From Geoalkalibacter subterraneus (lineage in GTDB: Bacteria > Desulfobacterota > Desulfuromonadia > Desulfuromonadales > Geoalkalibacteraceae), in NCBI RefSeq assembly GCF_000827125.1, contig NZ_CP010311.1:2232001-2296000 (forward strand): DNA of 64,000 nucleotides, given 5' to 3'. Shown here one piece after another: positions 57,428 through 64,000 of this stretch. The position numbers were made by a program, and so were the translations under genes. Below the pieces are notes generated by a model. The model worked only from the letters and a program-made list of their open reading frames with translations. It had not been told where the DNA came from and ran no database searches. Positions within the stretch are counted from its first letter, which is position 1. Each line of letters begins with the position of its first letter.

Positions 57428-59314
57428 TCAGATCTGCACCTGCAGCTGATACTGTTCCTGAAGCTTGGCGATCATATTTTCAACGAAATAAAAATCGGAG
57501 GTATGGAATCCGACCAGTTCCCGCCCCCGTCTTCGGGCGAAAAAAGCGTAGGCGCTATCCTCGTTGAGATACATCAGAAAAGGCACCCGGGAAAAAGGTT
57601 CCGCATCAATATAGATGGGCAGGGTCCGCTGGTAACTCCATTGCACCCGTTCGCGGCCGCCTACAAGAAAAAGGGATGTTGCGGAGTTCTCCAAACGCTC
57701 AAGATAAGGCAGGGAGCGATGAATCTCCTCAAAATCAGCGCACCCGCGAAAGATCACGCCCCGCACACGGCCCGACTCGATCACTTCACGGCAGAACGCA
57801 CTCTGGATCAGATCGAGATGATGTGCCGGCATGCGAACAAAGCGGCTTCTGGTTCCATCCTGAAACCTCTTCAAGCGGGGAGAAACGCTCACGCCCTGCG
57901 ATGAAAAATCGTAATCCTCGGGACGGCCGAGCAGGCGGCCGACGACATCCCAAAAGGAGGCCCCCTGCCAGTTCTCTTTCAGAAACAGACTGTTGCGCAA
58001 ACCATCAAGGCGTTTTTCTGCGGTCGCGGAAAGGTCCTCGAAGCTCGCTCCGTCCAGGGGGAAGGATGCAGAGCGCATATAGGCTTTAATGGGATGGCTT
58101 TTCTTCAGGTCGCACAAGGTCAGGCGATCGGCCAGCGCTTTGCGGATGCGCTTCTGGGTGACAAGCGATCCCCAGTAGTCGGTTTCAGGCAGCAGAATAT
58201 AGAAATCGTCCCCCGCCGACATGGCCATGATGTCGGCATCGCGCAGAATGGTATTGATCGCCTCGATAATGCGCGACATGGCCGATTCAAGCTCACGATT
58301 GCGGAAATGGTGGTGCAGCTCGGCATAATTTTCCACCCGCAGCCGAATCAGCGAAAGATGCCGACCGTAACGCCGCACCTTGTTGAGTTCTTTTTCCATG
58401 TGATCACGGAAAAAAGCCATGTTGTAGGCTTCAGCGCTCGGGGTGCGCAGGCTGCGCTGTTCGATGGCGCGCTGCAGCAGCACATTGTGCAGGGCGCTGC
58501 CGGCAAATTCAGACACCGCAGCGGCCACACCCAGGTCGTTTTTCTGAAAGGCGCTGCGCCCCACCGGTGATTCAAGGCGAATCAGCCCCAGGGCTTCGTG
58601 TCCGTGGACCAGGGGAAGCCACATCCGGTCATCGCCCTCGAGAAGGACAGGCTCTCCCTTTAGAATCAGGCGCCGTTGTTCCCCGGCAGGCTGCAGCGTT
58701 TCTTCGGTGGCCGGCACACGGGCGAGTCCCCGACGGCAGCGGCGTCTGAAAAAATGTCCGCCGAAACCGGCCAGCCACAATACGGCCCCTTCGGCTTTGA
58801 GCAGTTCCATCAGGGTGTCGAGAACCAGGTCCCCCAGGCGATCAAGTTCATGTACATGGAGAAAGGCCAGGCATTTACGATAGGTGGTGAGGATTGAAGC
58901 GTACTCGATGTTTTCGTCGAGCAGTCGGTGGTGCTCCTGGTGAAGAGCTTTGCGAAACAGGGTCTTGTTGATCAGCAGTTGGAACTCTTCAGGGTTGATG
59001 GGCTTGAAAACGTAATCCGCCACCCCGAGCTTCATAGCAGCCACCGCCGTCGTGACATCGGCCTTGCCGCTGACCACGATCACTTCCTGGTCGGGATTGA
59101 ACATCTTGATGCGACGGCTGGTTTCAACGCCGTCGAGACCGGGCATTTCCAGATCGGAAATGACCAGGTCGAAATCTTCCCGTTTAAGCAGCTCAAGAGC
59201 CTCCTCGCCGCCGGAGACGCAACGCACGGCATATCCTTCAGGCGTCAGGAGATCCCGATAGAGTTCGTGAAAAAACTTTTCGTCATCGATGGCGAGAATG
59301 CGCCCTTTGGCCAT
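57428..59314 (-). CDS. Receiver-GAF-degenerate GGDEF response regulator
   Basis: 628 aa. The receiver (residues 1-120) is complete: ILAIDDEKFF, phosphoacceptor in VISDLEMPGLDG, VVSGKAD and YVFKPINPE. A GAF-like domain (about 140-285) and a GGDEF fold (about 300-430) follow, but the signature reads SAGDDF instead of GGDEF, so cyclic-di-GMP synthesis is doubtful. A C-terminal part of about 150 residues (RFVRMPAHHLDLIQSAFCREVI onward) matches nothing I know. Followed by the pseudo-receiver gene. Confidence 0.78.
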   Translation of the reverse strand: MAKGRILAIDDEKFFHELYRDLLTPEGYAVRCVSGGEEALELLKREDFDLVISDLEMPGLDGVETSRRIKMFNPDQEVIVVSGKADVTTAVAAMKLGVADYVFKPINPEEFQLLINKTLFRKALHQEHHRLLDENIEYASILTTYRKCLAFLHVHELDRLGDLVLDTLMELLKAEGAVLWLAGFGGHFFRRRCRRGLARVPATEETLQPAGEQRRLILKGEPVLLEGDDRMWLPLVHGHEALGLIRLESPVGRSAFQKNDLGVAAAVSEFAGSALHNVLLQRAIEQRSLRTPSAEAYNMAFFRDHMEKELNKVRRYGRHLSLIRLRVENYAELHHHFRNRELESAMSRIIEAINTILRDADIMAMSAGDDFYILLPETDYWGSLVTQKRIRKALADRLTLCDLKKSHPIKAYMRSASFPLDGASFEDLSATAEKRLDGLRNSLFLKENWQGASFWDVVGRLLGRPEDYDFSSQGVSVSPRLKRFQDGTRSRFVRMPAHHLDLIQSAFCREVIESGRVRGVIFRGCADFEEIHRSLPYLERLENSATSLFLVGGRERVQWSYQRTLPIYIDAEPFSRVPFLMYLNEDSAYAFFARRRGRELVGFHTSDFYFVENMIAKLQEQYQLQVQI

Positions 59315-59387
59315 ATCCGGTTCCGCTCAAGCAACGGGTTGTTCTGTGACGAAGGGATGAAAAATTGGCTGCAATGAGGCCGTCGCC

Positions 59388-60740
59388 TCAGCCGGTCCGT
59401 CTCATGGGCTCGACAGAGGCCGGCAGTTCACCACGCTGGCTGTTTTTCATGGACGCGATCACACGCACCGGCACAATACGTCCGATCAATGATGAGTCCG
59501 CTTCGAAGTGCACGATCCGGTTCCAGGTCGTGCGGCCGAAAAGTTCCCCCTTCTGCCGGCTCTCGCCTTCAACCAACACCGGCAGAGTTTGCCCCACATC
59601 CTGTTGCCAGATCCCTGTACTGATCGCCTGCTGCAATGTCAGAAGCCGATCGAAGCGCTCCTGTTTGCGTTGCGGCGGCAGAGACTCTTCCAGATCCGCC
59701 GCGGCCGTTCCCTCGCGCCGGGAATAAAGGAAGGAGAAAACATCGGCAAAACGGACTTTTTCCATCAGAGTCAGGGTCTGTTCGAACTGCTCCTCAGTTT
59801 CTCCGGGAAAGCCGACAATGATATCCGAGGTCAGGCGAATATCGGGGCAGGCTTCTTTGAGCCGCTGCACTTTATCCAAATATTCTTCGCGCGTGTAGCC
59901 ACGGTTCATTTTTTCCAAAACGGCATCAGAGCCGCACTGCACCGGTAAATGCAAGTGGGTGGCCAACTTGGGAAGCTCGCCGAAACACCGGATCAGATCA
60001 TCGGAGAGATCTTTCGGATGCGATGTCGTAAAACGGATCCGCTCGATTCCCTCGACCTCATGGACTTCGTGAAGCAATTGGGCAAAGGAAAGCTCTCCCG
60101 GCTCGTTGGCTCCGTAGGAATTGACATTCTGTCCCAGAAGAGTCACCTCCCTGACACCACGATCGGCCATTTCGCGCACTTCGTCCAGGATATCTGCGGA
60201 AGGACGGCTGATTTCACGGCCGCGGACATGGGGCACAATGCAATAGGAGCAGAAATTGTCGCACCCCTGCATGATGGTGACGAACCGGGTGATGTTGCCA
60301 TCGGTCGAACGTTCAGGGAACAGGTTCTTGCGCGTCTCCCGGTCAAGAAACTGCGTTTCCGCCCGGCGATCGCGGCGTTGGGCGCCGGCCACCATTTCAG
60401 GCAGACGGTGGATATTGTGAGTTCCGAAAACCAGGTCGACAAAGGGCAGCTTCTGCAGAAGACGCTCACCCTCCTGCTGGGCGACACAGCCGCCGACCCC
60501 GATGATCAGGTCGGGTCGGCGCTGCTTGAGAGGCTTGAAACGTCCCAAATGACCGTAAACCTTACGTTCCGCCTTGTCACGCACTGAACAGGTATTGAGC
60601 AGGATCAGATCGGCGTTCTCAGGATCTTCCACAGGCCGGTACCCTCCAGCCTGCAGCAGATCCACAATCTGCTCGGAATCCACCACGTTCATCTGGCAAC
60701 CGAATGTTTCAAGATAGAAAAACTTCGACATTTCTTTCAA
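59388..60740 (-). CDS. miaB: tRNA-2-methylthio-N6-dimethylallyladenosine synthase MiaB
   Basis: A 450-aa radical-SAM methylthiotransferase that adds the 2-methylthio group to i6A37 in tRNA. Three N-terminal cysteines (ETFGCQMN, LLNTCSVRD, GGCVAQQ) bind the auxiliary cluster; CDNFCSYCIVPHVRG is the radical-SAM motif; a C-terminal TRAM domain (residues about 380-445) binds RNA. The start may be TTG 60740 (AAGGG 5 bases upstream) or ATG 60731. Confidence 0.95.
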   Translation of the reverse strand: MKEMSKFFYLETFGCQMNVVDSEQIVDLLQAGGYRPVEDPENADLILLNTCSVRDKAERKVYGHLGRFKPLKQRRPDLIIGVGGCVAQQEGERLLQKLPFVDLVFGTHNIHRLPEMVAGAQRRDRRAETQFLDRETRKNLFPERSTDGNITRFVTIMQGCDNFCSYCIVPHVRGREISRPSADILDEVREMADRGVREVTLLGQNVNSYGANEPGELSFAQLLHEVHEVEGIERIRFTTSHPKDLSDDLIRCFGELPKLATHLHLPVQCGSDAVLEKMNRGYTREEYLDKVQRLKEACPDIRLTSDIIVGFPGETEEQFEQTLTLMEKVRFADVFSFLYSRREGTAAADLEESLPPQRKQERFDRLLTLQQAISTGIWQQDVGQTLPVLVEGESRQKGELFGRTTWNRIVHFEADSSLIGRIVPVRVIASMKNSQRGELPASVEPMRRTG

Positions 60741-60858
60741 TTAAACCCTTATTTTGGATGAATGGCGGTCATGGTAGTCAATCGGCGGCAGCGATGTCAA
60801 ACAAATTAACATGGACTGAAAAACCCCGGAAAGCTTTAAGTAACAGGGCTTGTCCTGT

Positions 60859-61350
60859 TCAATCAGCGCGCTCGAGCAAGTCGATCAGATGTTCGGGATA
60901 TTCGATGCAGCACAGGGTCAAAGAACGGGGGCTGCCCTGCCCCCGTATCCGCACATGAGCCAGATGCCTACCCAGAGGGAAGAATTGGACATCCCGAACC
61001 TCGTGCAACTCTAGTTCGGAGATCCTCCTGCGCCCAAAACCGCGCAGGACAATGAGGCGTTGGTCGGTCAGAAGGTAAAAGACTCCGGGCCACTCCACAC
61101 GCGCCAGCACCGGCGGGACACTCCCCAGGAGCAACGCAATCAATGGGAGGAGGAATACCAGGCGGGAAAGCACAACAGAATCATGCAATTCGCCTCCCAG
61201 CCGCACCACAACGCCGGCCAGTACCGCTGCGCCGAAAAGCAGGGCAGAAAATCGCATCAGGTTCAACCCGCGGAACGTATAACAGCGCGGCGCCGGCTTG
61301 GCCTCCCACCTGAGCTTTTCGCCGGGCCTCAATAAGTGATCTCGATTCAC
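60859..61350 (-). CDS. Membrane protein with bacterial PH domain
   Basis: 163 aa with two hydrophobic helices (about residues 32-50 and 62-80) and a C-terminal PH-like domain (YLLTDQRLIVLRGFGRRRISELELHEVRDVQ), as in YdbS/YdbT-type proteins of unknown function. Its GTG start overlaps the stop of the M48 protease gene (GTGA), so the two are coupled and may work together at the envelope. Confidence 0.75.
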   Translation of the reverse strand: MNRDHLLRPGEKLRWEAKPAPRCYTFRGLNLMRFSALLFGAAVLAGVVVRLGGELHDSVVLSRLVFLLPLIALLLGSVPPVLARVEWPGVFYLLTDQRLIVLRGFGRRRISELELHEVRDVQFFPLGRHLAHVRIRGQGSPRSLTLCCIEYPEHLIDLLERAD

Positions 61351-62666
61351 CGGGCAGATTGCAGTTGCTGCGCCCGCTGTGCTGCTGCCTGTCCGATTTT
61401 GCTGTCGGGGGCGGCCTGCGCGACTTCCTGATAAAGAGCGAGCGCATCGTTTCTGCGACCCACCCCTTCATAGGCCTGTGCCAGCAGATAACCGGCCTGG
61501 GGGGTCGGCAGAAGCTTCATACTGTACTCGAGATGCTCCACCGCGGCAGCCGGCTCTCTCTTTTCCAGAAGGACAAAACCAAGCCCCATGCGCGACTGGA
61601 AATACTCTCCATGCAGGTCAACGGCCTGACGCAGATACCTCTGGGCCGGAATCGTATCGCCGATCTTGAGGGAGGCCAGACCGACCCCCGTCAGGATCAG
61701 AGATTCCTGCGGGGCTATCCGCAACGCCTGCTGATAAAGTTCAATGGCTTTCTGATACTGTTCCTGGGCTTCAAGCTGACGCGCCTCGTCGTAGAGGTCA
61801 TAGGCTTTCTTTTTCTCCCGCAATCCGGCGGTCGCCTGCATAAAGGCGGTCGCATTGGTCTGCATGTCACTGCCGATTCGTGAAGGGGGATAATTGGCTT
61901 GAATGTACTGTTGGTTTTCCAGCATCCGTTCCTTGCTGAAGGGGTGGGTGCGGAAAAGACCGCTAAGCCAATCCGGCTCCGCCCCCCCCTCGAGTTTGCG
62001 ATAAAAGAGTTCCTGCAGCTCAACCGCGCCCTGCGGGTTGTAGCCGGCCCGCACCATATAATCGATGCCGAGACGATCCGATTCGCGCTCCTGCTCCCGG
62101 CTGTAAGTATTGTTGATCAAGCTGGCTGCAATCTGACCGGCCTGGCTGGTCAGTCCCCCATAGGCGGTCTGGGAAGTCAGACTTCCCAGCACCCCGACCC
62201 CTAACTCAAGCAGCACTCCGCGCTGAATTCCCTGGACCGAGTGACGCGCCGTCACATGTGCGATTTCGTGGCCCAACACCGAAGCGAGCTGTGCTTCATT
62301 TTCCATAACGGTCAGCAGCCCCCGGGTAATGGCGACCGGTCCACCGGGCAGGGCAAACGCATTTGGTGTGGAATCGTTGATGACCGTGAATTGATAGGGC
62401 AGGTCAGGCCTGTGGCTGTAACGCGCCAGGCGTTTGCCGACGGTGTCCACATATTCATTCAACTGCGGATCGGGATAGCTGCCGCCCATCTGCTGGATCA
62501 CCTGGGGATAAGAAGCCTGTCCCAATTCGATTTCCTGGCTTTCGGGGACAGGGATCAGCGCCAGCTCTCTTTTCCCTGTCACGGGATTAACGGCACATCC
62601 TGCCAACATTATCCCCAATAGCGCTAGAACGATCCATCGCATTGACCACCATCTTTTATCATTCAT
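61347..62666 (-). CDS. M48-family metalloprotease lipoprotein with TPR repeats (BepA-like)
   Basis: 439 aa. A signal peptide ends in the lipobox LAGC; the M48 zinc site is [13 protein letters not shown] with the third ligand Glu in [14 protein letters not shown] repeats occupy residues about 305-435. The layout matches BepA/YfgC, a periplasmic protease-chaperone for outer-membrane protein assembly. ATG 62666 has AAGGA 9 bases upstream. It is divergent from typA. Confidence 0.88.
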   Translation of the reverse strand: MNDKRWWSMRWIVLALLGIMLAGCAVNPVTGKRELALIPVPESQEIELGQASYPQVIQQMGGSYPDPQLNEYVDTVGKRLARYSHRPDLPYQFTVINDSTPNAFALPGGPVAITRGLLTVMENEAQLASVLGHEIAHVTARHSVQGIQRGVLLELGVGVLGSLTSQTAYGGLTSQAGQIAASLINNTYSREQERESDRLGIDYMVRAGYNPQGAVELQELFYRKLEGGAEPDWLSGLFRTHPFSKERMLENQQYIQANYPPSRIGSDMQTNATAFMQATAGLREKKKAYDLYDEARQLEAQEQYQKAIELYQQALRIAPQESLILTGVGLASLKIGDTIPAQRYLRQAVDLHGEYFQSRMGLGFVLLEKREPAAAVEHLEYSMKLLPTPQAGYLLAQAYEGVGRRNDALALYQEVAQAAPDSKIGQAAAQRAQQLQSAR

Positions 62667-62746
62667 GCCGACTATCCTTTTCGATAATCTTCTGTGGGCA
62701 CTGCACATCGCCCCAAACGGAAAAATTCAGAACCCGCGATATTATT

Positions 62747-62775
62747 TTGCCTTTGTCCGTAAATTCAACTAATAT
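62747..62775 (+). promoter_or_regulatory. typA: Candidate sigma-70 promoter of typA
   Basis: TTGCCT at 62747-62752, a 17-base spacer and TAATAT at 62770-62775, about 50 bases before the typA ATG. Found by eye. Confidence 0.5.
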
Positions 62776-62827
62776 TGGAGGGTTTTTCCAATCAAACCGC
62801 AAATACGTTCAAGGAGTCTCTTCTCAA

Positions 62828-64000
62828 ATGTCGCAAAACATCCGCAATATCGCCATTATCGCCCATGTCGATCACGGCAAGACCACGCTGGTTGATGCCC
62901 TGCTCAAGCAGTCCGGCATCTTCCGGGACAACCAGGTCATCACCGAGCGAGTGATGGACAGCAACGACCTGGAAAAGGAGCGTGGTATCACGATCCTCGC
63001 CAAAAACCTCTCCATCCGTCATGGCGATCTCAAAATCAATATCGTCGACACCCCGGGTCACGCCGACTTCGGCGGCGAGGTGGAGCGTGTTCTGAAAATG
63101 GTCGATTCGGTCCTGCTGCTGGTCGATGCCTGCGACGGCCCCATGCCCCAAACCCGCTTCGTCCTCAAGAAATCCCTCGATCTCGGCCTCAAACCGATCG
63201 TCGTGATCAACAAGATCGACCGCCCCGGCGCCCGGCCGGAAAAGGTGGTAGACATGGTATTCGACCTTTTCTGCGAACTCAACGCAAACGAGGACCAGCT
63301 TGACTTTCCCCTCGTCTACGCCAGCGCAAAAGAAGGATACGCAAAAAAGGAGATGGCCCAGGATTCGGACAATCTCGAACCTCTTTTCCAGATGATCGGC
63401 GAACGCGTCGCACCGCCGGAAGCAGATCCGGATCGACCCTTCCAGATGCTTATCACCCACATCGACTACAATGACTATATCGGGCGAATCGCCACAGGCA
63501 AGATATTCAATGGCCGCATCCGCACCGGCGACCCGTTGGCGCTGGTCAAACGCGGCGGGGAGATCGTGCGCGGCCGCATCTCCAAACTGCTCGGCTACGA
63601 CGGGCTCAAGCAGGTCGAGATCGAGTCTGCATCGGCGGGCGATATCGTCACCATAGCAGGCTTTGAGAAGGTCGGCATCGGAGAGACTTTCGCCGCCATC
63701 GACAACCCCCATGCCCTGCCCTATGTTTCCATTGACGAGCCAACCATTGCAATGAATTTCATGGTCAACTCATCCCCCTTTGCCGGTCGCGAGGGCAAGT
63801 TCATGACCTCGCGGCAGATCCGCGAACGACTGCAGCGTGAACTTCGCACCAACGTCTCACTTCGGGTTGAAGACACCGAGAACACCGACACCTTCAAAAT
63901 CTCCGGCCGGGGGGAATTGCACCTGTCGATTCTGATCGAAAATATGCGCCGGGAAGGTTTTGAGCTAGCGGTTTCCAAACCCGAGGTCATCATGCGGGAG
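62828..64000 (+). CDS. typA: Ribosome-associated GTPase TypA/BipA, N-terminal part
   Basis: The gene runs off the window after 391 codons of about 600. [26 protein letters not shown] is the G1 motif, [16 protein letters not shown] the G3 and VINKIDRP the G4 of the translational GTPase family; domains II and III follow, and [20 protein letters not shown] is a TypA signature. TypA binds the ribosome and aids 50S assembly and growth in the cold or under stress. AAGGAG lies 11 bases before ATG 62828. Confidence 0.96.
   Translation, partial: MSQNIRNIAIIAHVDHGKTTLVDALLKQSGIFRDNQVITERVMDSNDLEKERGITILAKNLSIRHGDLKINIVDTPGHADFGGEVERVLKMVDSVLLLVDACDGPMPQTRFVLKKSLDLGLKPIVVINKIDRPGARPEKVVDMVFDLFCELNANEDQLDFPLVYASAKEGYAKKEMAQDSDNLEPLFQMIGERVAPPEADPDRPFQMLITHIDYNDYIGRIATGKIFNGRIRTGDPLALVKRGGEIVRGRISKLLGYDGLKQVEIESASAGDIVTIAGFEKVGIGETFAAIDNPHALPYVSIDEPTIAMNFMVNSSPFAGREGKFMTSRQIRERLQRELRTNVSLRVEDTENTDTFKISGRGELHLSILIENMRREGFELAVSKPEVIMRE

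Noticed and set aside
62792-63712. Long minus-strand open frame (306 codons) at the right end
   Set aside because: It is antisense to the typA/bipA gene, whose + strand translation has all GTPase motifs. Its composition (VDDG, HDD-rich) is the usual mirror of a GC-rich coding frame.

Overview
The window looks like chromosomal housekeeping DNA from a Gram-negative bacterium of the Desulfuromonadales/Geobacter type (Desulfuromonadia). This placement is inferred from gene order and protein character: the run phoH-HD phosphodiesterase-ybeY-dgkA-corC-lnt-prfB-lysS-lol-bamA-skp-lpx-msbA-waaA-lpxK-heptosyltransferases, plus receiver/DUF4388 regulators and HD-type proteins. I see no rRNA, tRNA, CRISPR array, insertion sequence or prophage.

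Layout. (1) 1-468, + strand: the end of an SdiA-regulated-type protein. (2) About 506-31280: an almost unbroken minus-strand block of some 29 genes for building the cell envelope. In transcription order it holds phoH, an HD-domain membrane phosphodiesterase, ybeY, a DgkA-PAP2 fusion, corC, lnt, prfB (with its programmed +1 frameshift), lysS, lolC/E, lolD, bamA, skp, lpxD, fabZ, lpxA, a gnnA/gnnB-like pair, lpxB, msbA, a DUF374 acyltransferase, waaA, lpxK, a 55-aa zinc-ribbon Trm112-like protein, waaF, waaC, gmhA, a sugar-kinase-like gene, waaG and waaP. Together they make lipid A, add Kdo, heptose, hexose and phosphate, export LPS, sort lipoproteins and insert outer-membrane proteins. (3) 31620-34086, + strand: eno and fabH. 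(4) 34168-37752, minus strand: an unannotated 33-aa membrane peptide with its own promoter and terminator, ftsH, a small zinc-ribbon protein and an orphan Cas6-like RAMP protein. (5) tgt (+), then rlpA, accA, dnaE and maf (-). (6) 45453-45896: the wreck of an RND efflux pump, facing an unknown small gene, a WYL regulator, ugd and a frameshifted galE. (7) 49972-62666, minus strand: a periplasmic PAP2 phosphatase, guaA, guaB, an M42 peptidase, a PHP phosphoesterase, two signalling proteins (pseudo-receiver-PATAN and receiver-GAF-degenerate GGDEF), miaB, a PH-domain membrane protein and an M48 lipoprotein protease. (8) 62828 to the end, + strand: the start of typA/bipA.

Most notable points: the gnnA-gnnB pair between lpxA and lpxB, which predicts lipid A built on 2,3-diamino-glucose with amide-linked chains; the 33-aa peptide gene with a repeated 11-bp box over its promoter; the Cas6-like gene with no CRISPR near it; galE broken at a run of eight G; the internally deleted RND remnant; and the signalling pair in which one protein has lost its receiver chemistry and the other its GGDEF motif. 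All functional calls are by recognition of motifs and gene order; no database search was run.
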